Positions 47,146 to 56,045 of a stretch of DNA of 64,000 nt are shown here, one piece after another. The translations under genes and the position numbers were made by a program. The stretch spans positions 2,294,001 to 2,358,000 of the forward strand of contig NZ_CP146022.1 in NCBI RefSeq assembly GCF_036967205.1. The letters are read 5' to 3'. A model generated the notes under the pieces. That model did no database searches and was not told the DNA's origin. It saw only the letters and a list, made by a program, of their open reading frames with translations. The first letter of the stretch is position 1; each line of letters starts with the position of its first letter. The stretch comes from Streptomyces sp. Q6. GTDB taxonomy: Bacteria; Actinomycetota; Actinomycetes; Streptomycetales; Streptomycetaceae.

Positions 47146-47910
47146 CTAGGAGCCGCTGCGTTCCTTCTCGGCCGCCGTTTCCCGCGCCTTCTCCAGCGCC
47201 TTCCTGGCTTCCTTCTCGGCCTTCTCCGCGTCCGCGATCTGCCGCTTGGCGGCGGTCGCGTACATGTCGACGTACTCCTGGCCGGAGAGCTTCATGATCT
47301 CGTACATGACCTCGTCGGTCACGGCCCTGAGGACGAACCGGTCGCTCTCCATGCCCTGGTACCGGGTGAAGTCGAGCGGCTTGCCGATGCGGATGCCGGG
47401 GCGCATGAGCTTCGGCAGCACCTTGCCCGGAGGCTGGATCTTCTCCGTGTCGATCATGGCGACGGGGATGACGGGGGCGCCGGTGGCCAGCGCCACGCGG
47501 GCCAGGCCCCCCGGCTTGCCGCGGTAGAGGCGGCCGTCGGGCGAGCGGGTGCCCTCGGGGTAGATGCCGAAGAGATCGCCGCGCTCCAGGACGTCGATGC
47601 CGCTCTTGATGGCGGCCTCGCCGGCGCCGCGCGACCCGGAACGGTCCACGGGCAGCTGGCCGACACCCTTGAAGAACGCGGCCGTCAGCTTGCCCTTCAC
47701 CCCGGGCGTCGTGAAGTACTCGGCCTTCGCGATGAACGTGACCTTGCGGTCGAGGACGGCCGGCAGGAAGAACGAGTCCGAGAAGGAGAGGTGGTTGCTG
47801 GCGAGGATCGCGGGCCCCTCGGCGGGAATGTTCTCCAGCCCCTCCACCCACGGCCGGAAGCCGAGCTTCAGCGGCCCTCCGATGGCCACCTTCATTGCGC
47901 CGTAGATCAA
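47146..47910 (-). CDS. Lysophospholipid acyltransferase (PlsC family)
   Basis: 1-acylglycerol-3-phosphate O-acyltransferase-type membrane enzyme. 254 residues with the H-x4-D motif in 'ASNHLSFSDSFFLP', 'GIYPEGTRSPDG' and 'VALATGAPVIPVAM'. The C-terminus is a charged Lys/Glu/Ala helix. TTG 47910 follows AAGG at a workable distance and matches homologues that begin five residues before 'MKVAIGGPL'; ATG 47895 is the alternative. It follows macS on the same strand (37 nt) but transcription comes from its own side, upstream of macS. Confidence 0.92.
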   Translation of the reverse strand: MIYGAMKVAIGGPLKLGFRPWVEGLENIPAEGPAILASNHLSFSDSFFLPAVLDRKVTFIAKAEYFTTPGVKGKLTAAFFKGVGQLPVDRSGSRGAGEAAIKSGIDVLERGDLFGIYPEGTRSPDGRLYRGKPGGLARVALATGAPVIPVAMIDTEKIQPPGKVLPKLMRPGIRIGKPLDFTRYQGMESDRFVLRAVTDEVMYEIMKLSGQEYVDMYATAAKRQIADAEKAEKEARKALEKARETAAEKERSGS

Positions 47911-48087
47911 CCCACTGCCTTCCCTTGTGCCCGGACCCTCGTACCCGTATCAGTCCGAGGATCAGACCTTAACCCGCGGGGCCGCTCCGGGGCCCGACGA
48001 CCCTGGTCGGTGTCAGTCCGGTCGCGTACGGTGAAGTTCTCGTCCCGATACCCCCGTCGTTCACCTTTCATGAACAGGAGACCGAAG

Positions 48088-48906
48088 GTGCCGGTCCTTC
48101 CTGGAGCCGAGCCGTACCGCCATGAAGGCGGCGAGGTCGGAGTCCTCCTCTGTCATGGCTTCACCGGATCCCCGCAGTCGCTGCGCCCCTGGGCGGAGTA
48201 CCTCGCCGGGCGCGGTCTGACCGTCTCGCTCCCGCTGCTGCCCGGGCACGGCACCCGCTGGGAGGACCTGTCGGTGACCGCCTGGCAGGACTGGTACGCG
48301 GAGGTGGACCGCGCGCTGCGCGACCTCACCGAGCGCTGCTCCCAGGTCTTCGTCTTCGGTCTGTCGATGGGCGGCGCCCTCGCGCTGCGCCTCGCCGCCC
48401 GGCACGGGGACGACGTCGCGGGCCTCGTCCTGGTGAATCCGGGGAACAAGGTGCACGGTCTGGCCGCCCAGGCCCTCCCGGTCGCGCGTCACTTCGTGCG
48501 GACGGTCGCGGGCATCGCGAGCGACATCGCCAAGGAGGGCTCGGTCGAGGTCGGCTACGACCGGGTGCCGCTGCATTCGGCGCACCAGTTGCGCACGTTC
48601 TTCCGGGTCGTGGACCGTGAACTGCCGCAGGTGACGCAGCCGTTGGTGGTCCTGCACAGCGTGAACGACCATGTGGTGCCGCCCGCCGACTCGGCCCGCG
48701 TGCTCAGCCGTGTCTCGTCCACGGACGTCACCGAGATCGTGCTGGAACAGAGCTACCACGTCGCGACGTTGGACCATGACGCGGACCGGATCTTCGAGGA
48801 GAGCTACGCCTTCGTCGAGCGGCTCGCCCCCAGTGCCGGAAAGATCTCCGGTACGGACGCGACGAGCCCCGGCGAGGGCGCGGAAGGGACGGCCAGCGGT
48901 GGCTGA
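48088..48906 (+). CDS. Alpha/beta hydrolase (carboxylesterase/monoacylglycerol lipase-like)
   Basis: 272 residues. Oxyanion region 'VGVLLCHGFTGSPQSLRPW', nucleophile elbow 'VFGLSMGGALALRLA', acid 'LHSVNDHVVPP' and His 'LEQSYHVATLDHD' complete the triad. GTG 48088 was chosen because AGGAGA sits seven bases upstream; ATG 48070, six codons earlier, lacks a binding site. Divergent from the acyltransferase gene; both may act on membrane lipids. The next gene overlaps by 8 nt. Confidence 0.92.
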   Translation: MPVLPGAEPYRHEGGEVGVLLCHGFTGSPQSLRPWAEYLAGRGLTVSLPLLPGHGTRWEDLSVTAWQDWYAEVDRALRDLTERCSQVFVFGLSMGGALALRLAARHGDDVAGLVLVNPGNKVHGLAAQALPVARHFVRTVAGIASDIAKEGSVEVGYDRVPLHSAHQLRTFFRVVDRELPQVTQPLVVLHSVNDHVVPPADSARVLSRVSSTDVTEIVLEQSYHVATLDHDADRIFEESYAFVERLAPSAGKISGTDATSPGEGAEGTASGG

Positions 48907-49510
48907 GCAGGAGCGACGGGAGCCCGAGAGCCCCGAGCCCGACGAGCAGCACGGCGCGGAGAACCGTGATCCGCTGCTGCCCACCGACGAGGCCGCGGCC
49001 TGGGCGCAGATCGTCGCGGGGTACGGCGAGGAGCCGCCGGACCCGCCGGGCGCCAAGCCGTTCAAGTCGGTGGAGGACCTGGCCCTGCTCGACCCCGAGG
49101 TGAACGGGGCGCCGGACCGGGACGACCCGCCGCGGCAGGAGCAGGAGCCGAAGGCCCCGCTGGGCTCCTCGGTCTCCTTCGCGCCCGGCGTGGCGGCGAC
49201 CCCCGGCCCGCGTGACTACGCGGCACCGGAGCCGTCCGAGGACGACTTCGACGGCGACGACGAGGGCCACTTCGTGCCGCCGGAGCCGCCGCCGCTCCCG
49301 GAGGCCGACGTCACGGCCAAGTTCGCCTGGCTCGCGGTGCTCGGCGGCCCGCTGCTGCTGCTCGTCTCGGTCCTGCTCGGCTGGTCCATGACGTGGTGGC
49401 TGGCGACGGTCTGCATCGGCGGCTTCCTCGGCGGGTTCGGCACGCTGGTCGCCCGGATGAAGTCGGACGACGACGAGGACGACGACCCGGGGCGCGGCGC
49501 GGTCGTCTGA
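48899..49510 (+). CDS. Acidic, Pro-rich protein with C-terminal membrane helices
   Basis: 203 residues from GTG 48899, overlapping the hydrolase stop by 8 nt. Residues 1-140 are Glu/Asp/Pro-rich and probably disordered, with 'TDEAAAWAQIVAGYGEEPPD' the only conserved-looking part. Two helices follow ('FAWLAVLGGPLLLLVSVLLG', 'WLATVCIGGFLGGFGTLVA') and an acidic Asp/Glu end. Unknown function; conserved next to the hydrolase by my recollection of Streptomyces genomes. Followed by a strong terminator. Confidence 0.82.
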   Translation: MAEQERREPESPEPDEQHGAENRDPLLPTDEAAAWAQIVAGYGEEPPDPPGAKPFKSVEDLALLDPEVNGAPDRDDPPRQEQEPKAPLGSSVSFAPGVAATPGPRDYAAPEPSEDDFDGDDEGHFVPPEPPPLPEADVTAKFAWLAVLGGPLLLLVSVLLGWSMTWWLATVCIGGFLGGFGTLVARMKSDDDEDDDPGRGAVV

Positions 49511-49523
49511 GACCCGTACGCCC

Positions 49524-49562
49524 GGAAGGGCCCGGCCGGAGATCCTCCGGCCGGGCCCTTCC
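49524..49562 (+). terminator. Terminator after the hydrolase operon
   Basis: Perfect 18-bp stem with an ATC loop (left arm 49524-49541, right arm 49545-49562), 13 nt past the stop codon. It also separates this unit from the sigma-factor gene. Confidence 0.88.
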
Positions 49563-49667
49563 ACGTATGCCGGGGGAACCCGTTCGCGGGCTGCGGCGAA
49601 GTACCGGTGAACACAGGTTGAACCGACCCGAGCCTTCGAGGCGTTCACACGGACGAAAGGAGCCCCG

Positions 49668-50294
49668 ATGACCGTCGGCCCCCGGGAGCACCGCCAGGAC
49701 CTTCCGGGCGACAGCGACGCCCGGGCGATCGGCCGGTCGCGGGACGAGCCCGAGCAGTTCGCCGCCCTCTTCGACCGGTACGCCGACGCCGTGCACCACT
49801 ACGCGGCGCGCCGGCTCGGTCCCGAGGCGGCGGAGGATCTGACGGCGGAGACCTTCACCACCGCCTTCAAGCAGCGCCACCGCTACGACCTGACCCGGCC
49901 CGACGCCCGTCCCTGGCTCTTCGGGATCGCCACCAACCTCATCGGCGGGCACCGCAGGTCCGAGGCGCGCCGCTTCCGGGCGATGTCCCGGATACCGGGT
50001 CCGGTCGAGCACGAGGAGCCGGTGGCCGATCGCGCGGTGTCCCGGGCCGGGGCGCACGGCCTGCGACGGGAACTGGCGGCCGCCCTCGCCGCGCTTCCGG
50101 CGCGGCAGCGGGACGTGGTGCTGCTGGTGGCCTGGACCGACCTCAGCTACGAGGAGGCGGCCGAGGCCCTGGGGGTCCCGGTGGGCACGATCAGATCCCG
50201 CCTGAGCCGGGCTCGCAGCGCGTTGCGCGAAGCACTGGGTGGTACCGACCCGACCGCCGCGACCACTTTCCGGGAGGCACACGCCCATGACTGA
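49668..50294 (+). CDS. ECF-type RNA polymerase sigma factor
   Basis: 208 residues. Region 2 'FAALFDRYADAVHHYAARRLG' and 'DLTAETFTTAFKQ', then region 4 with 'LPARQRDVVLLVAWTDLSYEE' and HTH 'ALGVPVGTIRSRLSRARSALR'. ATG 49668 has AAAGGAG six bases upstream. The stop overlaps the next gene by 8 nt, the usual layout for a sigma factor with its membrane regulator. Target genes are not evident. Confidence 0.93.
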   Translation: MTVGPREHRQDLPGDSDARAIGRSRDEPEQFAALFDRYADAVHHYAARRLGPEAAEDLTAETFTTAFKQRHRYDLTRPDARPWLFGIATNLIGGHRRSEARRFRAMSRIPGPVEHEEPVADRAVSRAGAHGLRRELAAALAALPARQRDVVLLVAWTDLSYEEAAEALGVPVGTIRSRLSRARSALREALGGTDPTAATTFREAHAHD

Positions 50295-51267
50295 CCGCGA
50301 ACTCGACCCCGTACTGCGTGAACTGAGCGACTGGGAGGGGGACGCTCCGCGCCTCGACCCCGGTGCCCGCCACCGGGCCCGCGCCCGGCTGCTGGCCTCG
50401 ATGTCGGGCCGTCGCCCGCTGTGGCAGCGTCCGGGACTGCGCATCGCCGCGTCGGGACTGGCCACCGCGGTGATCGCCGCGACGGTGCTGGTCGCGGTGC
50501 GCGAGGACGGCGGCACGGTGACGGCCCAGCAGCAGTCGCTGAACGCCCGCACGGTGCTGGTGCAGGCCGCCGCCTACGACCGCGAGCACGCGCGGCCGGT
50601 GACGACGCCACCGCGAGACGACCAGTTCGTCTACACGAGGGAGATCGTCAAGGAGACGAACGCGGCCACGGGCGAGACCACGTCGTACGTCGACGAGAAC
50701 TGGAGGTCGGTCGACGACAAGCAGCGGTCCTGGGTGATGGAGATCGGCAAGGGCCGGTGGTCGCCGCCCCTCGCCAAGAACGAGAGCCGCTGGCCGAGTC
50801 AGCGCTGGGACACCCTGAAGGAGCTGCCGACCGACCCGGATCAGTTGGTCTTCGCGCTCCTCGACCGGTTCGGTCCGGGGCAGACCGACTCGCTCGACGA
50901 GCTGTCGGGCGAGGACTGGTGGACGGTCCAGTCGAGTCTCACCAGCCTGCTCACGATGGTCGCCGTGATGCCCGAGGGTCTGCGCGCCGCGGCGTACGAG
51001 GCGCTCGGCAAGGTGCCCGGTGTGAAGGCCGTGCCGAACCAGAAGGACGCGAAGGGCCGCACCGGCGTGGCGATCATTCCCACACTGGGCCCCGACGGGC
51101 ACCGGACGCGCGACAGGGAGGCGTTCATCTTCGACCCGAAGACCTACCGGTTCCTCGGGTTCTGGCACGTCCGCACCTCCGGTGACGGTGCGGCGAGGAA
51201 GACGTACAGCCGGCTCTCCTGCCTGGACGGCTGGGCGATCACGGACAAGGCGAAGCAGCGTCCGTAG
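50287..51267 (+). CDS. CU044_5270-family membrane protein, putative anti-sigma factor
   Basis: 326 residues from ATG 50287. A short cytoplasmic N-terminus ('DRELDPVLRELSDWEGDAPR') precedes one membrane helix ('AASGLATAVIAATVLVAV', about 58-75) and a large external domain with 'DDQFVYTREIVKET' and 'PGVKAVPNQKDAKGRTGVAI', which I associate with CU044_5270-family proteins. Overlap with the sigma gene and topology suggest an anti-sigma role; no zinc (ZAS) motif is present. Confidence 0.82.
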   Translation: MTDRELDPVLRELSDWEGDAPRLDPGARHRARARLLASMSGRRPLWQRPGLRIAASGLATAVIAATVLVAVREDGGTVTAQQQSLNARTVLVQAAAYDREHARPVTTPPRDDQFVYTREIVKETNAATGETTSYVDENWRSVDDKQRSWVMEIGKGRWSPPLAKNESRWPSQRWDTLKELPTDPDQLVFALLDRFGPGQTDSLDELSGEDWWTVQSSLTSLLTMVAVMPEGLRAAAYEALGKVPGVKAVPNQKDAKGRTGVAIIPTLGPDGHRTRDREAFIFDPKTYRFLGFWHVRTSGDGAARKTYSRLSCLDGWAITDKAKQRP

Positions 51268-51281
51268 TCACCCGGCCGCGG

Positions 51282-52043
51282 TCACGCGGCGGGCACCCTG
51301 AGGGCGGCCAGGACCGGCAGGTGGTCCGTGGCCGCCCTCAGTTCGTCCTCGTCGAGGAAGTCCGGGACGCCGCAGCCCAGCACCTCGATGCCCCGGGTGG
51401 CCAGGATCGCGTCGATCCGCTGGTGCGGGTCGGCCGGCGTCGAGGTGTACTCGCGGCCCCACGGCCGGGTCGCCCAGGCGTCGTTCAGCGCGGCCGCGAG
51501 CCGGCGGAACGTCCGCCCGTCGGGCCGCTCGTTGAGGTCACCGCCCACGACGGCGTGCTCGACACCCATCTCCGCGATCCGGTCGAGCAGCATCCCGCCC
51601 TGCGCGTACCGCTCGTCCTTCTGAAGGCTCAGATGGCAGCTGACGACGCCGAGCCGGACGCCCCCGAACCGCACGACGGCCGTCGCGAAGCCGCGCCGGT
51701 GCAGGCCCGGGGTGAGCGGCAGCAGGACGTCCTCGGTGCGCTCGACGGTGGCCCGCAGGGAGCAGAGCAGCGCCGGTCCCGCGGCCGAGCCGCCGCCCGA
51801 CAGGATGACCAGGTTCGCGGCGCGCGCGAGCCGGGCGAGCTGCTTGCGCCAGCGGAAGAACCGGGGCGCCTCCTGGACGAGCACGAGGTCGGGAGCGCAG
51901 GCCTTCATCACGCGGGCGAGGGCGACGGGGTCGTCGCGCATCGAGCGGATGTTGTAGCTCAGGACGCGGATGACGGCCGAACCGTCGGCTTCCGTACGGG
52001 AGTTGGGCAGATCGGGGAGTTCGGGGTGCGAGCCGGAGTCCAT
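51282..52043 (-). CDS. Endonuclease/exonuclease/phosphatase (EEP) family protein
   Basis: 253 residues from ATG 52043. EEP fold: 'IRVLSYNIRSMRDDPVALAR', metal Glu in 'LVLVQEAPRFF', 'GVVSCHLSLQKDER', 'AVVGGDLNERPDG' and terminal 'ATDHLPVLAALRV'. The substrate may be a nucleic acid, a phosphoinositide or another phosphodiester; sequence alone does not tell. A TATCTT box ends seven bases before the ATG with no binding site (leaderless candidate). Convergent with the CU044_5270 gene, 14 nt apart. Confidence 0.88.
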   Translation of the reverse strand: MDSGSHPELPDLPNSRTEADGSAVIRVLSYNIRSMRDDPVALARVMKACAPDLVLVQEAPRFFRWRKQLARLARAANLVILSGGGSAAGPALLCSLRATVERTEDVLLPLTPGLHRRGFATAVVRFGGVRLGVVSCHLSLQKDERYAQGGMLLDRIAEMGVEHAVVGGDLNERPDGRTFRRLAAALNDAWATRPWGREYTSTPADPHQRIDAILATRGIEVLGCGVPDFLDEDELRAATDHLPVLAALRVPAA

Positions 52044-52110
52044 GGCGATCAAGATACGCCGATGCCCGCCGCCCCCGAGGGGAACGACGGGCACCACGTG
52101 TCCGGGTTCG

Positions 52111-53064
52111 TCACATGACGGGGTCGGGCTCCCGCGCCAGGTCGGCGGCGCCGACCATGCCCGCCTTGTTGCCCAGCTGGGCCGCGATGACGTCGGCCAC
52201 CGGCCGCCAGTTCCCGCCGACCAGCCAGCGCTTGTACGACTTGCGGATCGGGTCGAGGACCAGCTCGCCCTCGTCCGAGAGGCCGCCGCCGACGATGAAC
52301 GCCGAGGGGTCGAAGAGCGAGGCCAGGTCGGCCAGACCGGCGCCGGCCCAGCGGGCCAGCTCGCGGTAGGAGTCGACGGCCACCAGGTCGCCCTGGCGGG
52401 CGGCCATGGAGATGTGCTTGCCCTCGATGCCGTCGGGGGTGCCGTCGCCCAGGGAGAGCAGGTACTCGGCGTTCTCCGGGGTGGCGTTGGCGCGCTGCTT
52501 GGCGTAGCGCACGAGGGCACGCCCGGAGGCGTACTGCTCCCAGCAGCCCTGCGAGCCGCAGCCGCACAGCAGGCCGTCCGGCACCATGCGGATGTGGCCG
52601 AACTCGGCGGCGACGCCGAAGTGACCGCGGCGCAGCTTGTTGCCGATGATGATGCCGCCGCCGAGGCCGGTGCCGAGCGTGATGCAGATGACGTTGCGGT
52701 GGCCCTTGCCGGCCCCGAACTTGTATTCGCCCCAGGCGGCCGCGTTGGCGTCGTTCTCGACGACGACCGGCAGTCCGACGCGCGCCTCGACCTTCTCCTT
52801 CAGCGGCTCCTGGCGCCAGTCGATGTTCGGCGCGAAGTACACGGTGGAGCGCTGACGGTTGACGTAGCCGGCCGCACCGATACCCACGCCCACGATCTCG
52901 TGCCCGGCCCTGGCACCTTCCACGGCCGAGGCGATCGCGTCCACGATCCCGTCAGGCGTGGAAGGCGTCGGCACCTTGAACGTGGAGAGGATGTTGCCGT
53001 CCTCGTCGACCACGCCGGCCGCGATCTTCGTGCCGCCGATATCGACGCCGATGGTGAGTCCCAT
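52111..53064 (-). CDS. glkA: ROK-family glucokinase GlkA
   Basis: Phosphorylates glucose with ATP; in Streptomyces it also takes part in carbon catabolite repression. 317 residues, the length of S. coelicolor GlkA. ATP loop 'TIGVDIGGTKIAAGVVDEDG', 'GIGAAGYVNRQRS', 'ENDANAAAWGEY' and the ROK zinc motif 'CGCGSQGCWEQYASG' are present. ATG 53064. Open frame extends far upstream but only from ATG is it coding. Confidence 0.96.
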   Translation of the reverse strand: MGLTIGVDIGGTKIAAGVVDEDGNILSTFKVPTPSTPDGIVDAIASAVEGARAGHEIVGVGIGAAGYVNRQRSTVYFAPNIDWRQEPLKEKVEARVGLPVVVENDANAAAWGEYKFGAGKGHRNVICITLGTGLGGGIIIGNKLRRGHFGVAAEFGHIRMVPDGLLCGCGSQGCWEQYASGRALVRYAKQRANATPENAEYLLSLGDGTPDGIEGKHISMAARQGDLVAVDSYRELARWAGAGLADLASLFDPSAFIVGGGLSDEGELVLDPIRKSYKRWLVGGNWRPVADVIAAQLGNKAGMVGAADLAREPDPVM

Positions 53065-53117
53065 GAATCCCTCAGTTCGGTCGAGCCCCGCTATGGCCCA
53101 CCGTACCCGAGCGGGCT

Positions 53118-53573
53118 TCAGTCCAGGTCGATGCGCTCCCCGCCTGGGCCTTCGTCGCGGGGGGACTGGGGCGGGCGGGGCTCCTGGGGGCCCTGGGTCC
53201 AGCGGCGCTCCTGGCCCTCGACGGCGGAGCGGTAGGCGGCGAGCAACTCGCCGCCCGCGGCCGCCAGGTGGTCGAACACGTCGGAGTTGCGCTCGATCAC
53301 CGGTTCGACGACGGACCTGGCCTGCCGCACGACCTGCCGGGCGACCTGTTCGGCGGTGCCCTGGGCGACGGCGCCGAGGAAGGGCGCCTGCACGGAGGAG
53401 AGTTTGTCGGCGACCGCGTCGACGAGCTTCTTCAGCTCCTCGGCGGCGGACCCGGGCGGCGGCCCGTAGGCGGCCCGGCGGCGGTCCTGTTCCGCCGCGA
53501 GATCCTCGGCACACGCCTTCTCCCAGGCGTCGGCGTCGACCTGGGGGGCGGGCTGCTCGGTGGCGTCGCTCAT
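53118..53573 (-). CDS. DUF5304 family protein
   Basis: 151 residues from ATG 53573. Helical, with 'VDADAWEKACAEDLAAEQDR' near the N-terminus and 'RRAAYGPPPGSAAEELKKLV' after it, then a Glu/Pro-rich C-terminus. I recognise it as the DUF5304 type that sits beside glucokinase in Streptomyces. Function unknown. It ends 54 nt before glkA's start and is probably transcribed with it. Confidence 0.8.
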   Translation of the reverse strand: MSDATEQPAPQVDADAWEKACAEDLAAEQDRRRAAYGPPPGSAAEELKKLVDAVADKLSSVQAPFLGAVAQGTAEQVARQVVRQARSVVEPVIERNSDVFDHLAAAGGELLAAYRSAVEGQERRWTQGPQEPRPPQSPRDEGPGGERIDLD

Positions 53574-53652
53574 GGCGGCTGACTCCTGCGGAGAGCTGAG
53601 AAGATGCGGAAGCACGGGCACCTTCGACGTTACCCGAACGGGTGCGTGCCCT

Positions 53653-54749
53653 TCACGGGGTCTGCGGCCACAGATCGGGGTCGGGCGCGAACCGTACGCA
53701 CAGTTCGCCGTCGACGAGCCCGGCGCCGGCGACGGTGCAGCGGCGGGGCGCGGAGGGCAGCGGGACGATCCGGCGGAACGCACCGGCGCCGACAACCAGT
53801 TCGTCGCCGCGCCGGATCAGCGTCAGCTCCTCGCGCACGGCGCCGGGCAGCGGGATCCGCCAGACCAGCACGCCGTCCTGCGCGAGCCGGTCGTCGACGG
53901 TCCAGGGGTACGGGGTCCGCGGGCGTCCGGCACCGGGACGTCGAGGTCGCCGGGGCGCGGGTCCCGGCCCAGGTGGGCGACCTCGTACGCGTCCGGCCAC
54001 TCGGCGACGACCTTGCGCTGCCGGGCCGCGGCGTCGGCCAGCCACGGGTCGGTGGAGCCGTCGGGCAGCACCTTGCTGGCGACGACCGACTCGACGGGCA
54101 GCCCGTGCAGGGCGAGCCCGGCGCGGGTGACGCGCAGGGTCTCGGCGGCGGCCTGCGTCGGTTCGGCGACGAGGCGTACGGCGGTGCTGTCGGCGTCGAT
54201 CACGGCCTGCGCGGCGGCGAGTTCGGTGTCCCAGCGGGCCGCGGTCTCGTACAGCCACTGCGCGGGCATCGGCACCCCGGCGAGCCGGCCGAGGACGGGG
54301 CGCAGGGCGCGGGCAGCCTGGCGCTCCGCGGGGAGCAGGCGGCGCAGGTAGCGGCGCAGCTGTTCGGGCAGGGCGAGGATCGCGACGGCGCGCGGGGCGG
54401 CGGGCAGATCGACGACGACCAGGTCGTGCGGTCCTTCGGCGCTGTCCCGCAGGGCCCGCAGCAGGGCCAGTTCGTCGCTGCCGGGCAGCGGCGTCAGCTC
54501 GTCGGCGTCGAGCCGGGCGGCGCCCATCAGGTCGAGCGCGGAGGCCGCGCGGTCCTGGAGGGCGAGCAGATCGTCCCGGAAGTCGTCGGCCGGGGCGAGC
54601 CGCCGCACGGTGACGCCGTCGGGGGCTTCGAGGGCGTCACCGGTGATGAGGAGGGTGCGCACCCCTTGCCGGGCGGCCTGGAGAGCGGTGGCTGAGGCGA
54701 CGGACGTCTTACCGGAGCCACCGGGGCCGGTGACGAGAAGGGTGCGCAT
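53653..54749 (-). CDS. ArsA-like P-loop ATPase with an apparent frameshift
   Basis: Starts 'MRTLLVTGPGGSGKTSVASATAL', a deviant Walker A of the ArsA/GET3 group; 'DLVVVDLPAAPRAVAIL' follows. The first 278 or so residues are in one frame; after the plus-strand GGGG run 53912-53915 the family-like C-terminus ('YPWTVDDRLAQDGVLVWRIP', 'GDELVVGAGAFRRIVPLP') continues in another frame. One added G restores a 365-residue protein. It lies 11 nt after the SRPBCC gene on the same strand. Probably a membrane-protein or metal-related ATPase; exact role unknown. Confidence 0.82.
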
Positions 54750-54760
54750 GAAGCCTGAGG

Positions 54761-55195
54761 CTACTTGGACTCGACCCGCTTCTTCAGACCGGCCAGTGCC
54801 CGGTCGATGATGACCTTCTCCGCCTTGCGCTTGATCATCCCGAGCATCGGGATCTTCACGTCCACGGTCAGCGAGTACGTGACCTCGGTGCCGGTGCCCG
54901 CGGGCTTCAGGACGTAGGAGCCGTCGAGGGAGCGCAGCATCTGGGACTTCACGAGCGTCCAGGACAGCTCGTTCTCGCCCGCCCAGGTGTACCGGAGGGT
55001 CTGGTCGTCCTTGATCGCGCCGGCGTCCATGACGAGGCGGACCTGCTCGGCGCGGCCGGCGTCGTCGGTCGCGAGGACCTCGGCCTCCTTCACCTCGCCG
55101 GTCCAGTCCGGATAACGGGCGAAGTCGGCGATCACTCCCATGACCTCCGCCGGTGCTGCCTCGATCGTGATGCTCGAGCTGGTGTGTTCCGCCAT
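54761..55195 (-). CDS. SRPBCC (START-like) family protein
   Basis: 144 residues with the helix-grip fold pattern: 'SITIEAAPAEVMGVIADFARYP', 'LRYTWAGENELSWTLVK', 'GTEVTYSLTVDVKIP'. Such proteins bind hydrophobic ligands or act as polyketide cyclases/aromatases; the ligand here is unknown. ATG 55195 follows GGAGGAG by nine bases. It likely forms an operon with the ArsA-like ATPase 11 nt downstream. Confidence 0.87.
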   Translation of the reverse strand: MAEHTSSSITIEAAPAEVMGVIADFARYPDWTGEVKEAEVLATDDAGRAEQVRLVMDAGAIKDDQTLRYTWAGENELSWTLVKSQMLRSLDGSYVLKPAGTGTEVTYSLTVDVKIPMLGMIKRKAEKVIIDRALAGLKKRVESK

Positions 55196-55283
55196 CGCCG
55201 TGGCTCCTCCAGATACCGGTCAGGGGTGCGCCGTGCCTACGTGTGTGTCGTGTGCAGGCTATCGCGCATGGGTGGCCCCGCCG

Positions 55284-56045
55284 TCACCACTCCAAAGCCC
55301 AGGGTCTGCCCGCGCTCGCGAAGTGGCCGACATTGACGCACTCGGTGGCTCCGATCCGCATCCGCCGGGCGAGGGGCTGGTGGACGTGGCCGAACAGCGC
55401 GTAGCGGGGCCGCGTCCTGCGGATGGCGTCGAGCAGCGCCCGGCTGCCCCGCTCGAAGCGCCGCGCCACGGTGTCGTAGACCAGCTCCGGCACCTCCGGC
55501 GGGATGTGGGTGCACAGGACATCCACCTCTCCGACGGCCTCGATCTTGGCGGCGTACTCCTCGTCGTCGATCTCGTACGGGGTCCGCATCGGGGTGCGCA
55601 GTCCGCCCCCGACGAAGCCGAAGACCCGCCCGCCGATCTCGACCCGCTCCCCGTCGAGCACGGTCGTGCCCGGTCCGGCGTACTCACGCCACAGGTGCGG
55701 CATGTCGACGTTGCCGTAGGTGGCGTACGTAGGAGTGGGGAACGCCGCGAACAGCTCCGCGTACTGCTTGCGCACCGCTTTTTCGATGGCGGGTCCGCGG
55801 TCGATGCCGGCCCAGAGCTGGGCTCCGAAGGCGCGCGCCTCCTCGAAACGGCGGGCCGTGCGCAGCGCGACGATGCGGTCCGCGTTCTCGACTCCGAACA
55901 AGTCCGGAAAAATGCCCCGCGAGTGGTCTGCATAGTCCAGGAAGAGGACCAGGTCACCGAGGCAGAGCAGAGCGTCGGCACCGTCACCGGCTCGTGCGAG
56001 GTCGGTGGAGTTTCCGTGCACATCGCTGACCACGTGAACGCGCAT
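55284..56045 (-). CDS. Metallophosphoesterase
   Basis: 253 residues of the calcineurin-like fold: 'MRVHVVSDVHGNSTDLARAG', 'ALLCLGDLVLFLDYAD', 'TYGNVDMPHLW', 'DVLCTHIPPEVPELV' and 'ALFGHVHQPLARRMRIG' supply the Asp, Asn and His ligands of the dinuclear metal site. The substrate is unknown. Followed after 88 nt by the SRPBCC gene on the same strand. Confidence 0.92.
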   Translation of the reverse strand: MRVHVVSDVHGNSTDLARAGDGADALLCLGDLVLFLDYADHSRGIFPDLFGVENADRIVALRTARRFEEARAFGAQLWAGIDRGPAIEKAVRKQYAELFAAFPTPTYATYGNVDMPHLWREYAGPGTTVLDGERVEIGGRVFGFVGGGLRTPMRTPYEIDDEEYAAKIEAVGEVDVLCTHIPPEVPELVYDTVARRFERGSRALLDAIRRTRPRYALFGHVHQPLARRMRIGATECVNVGHFASAGRPWALEW

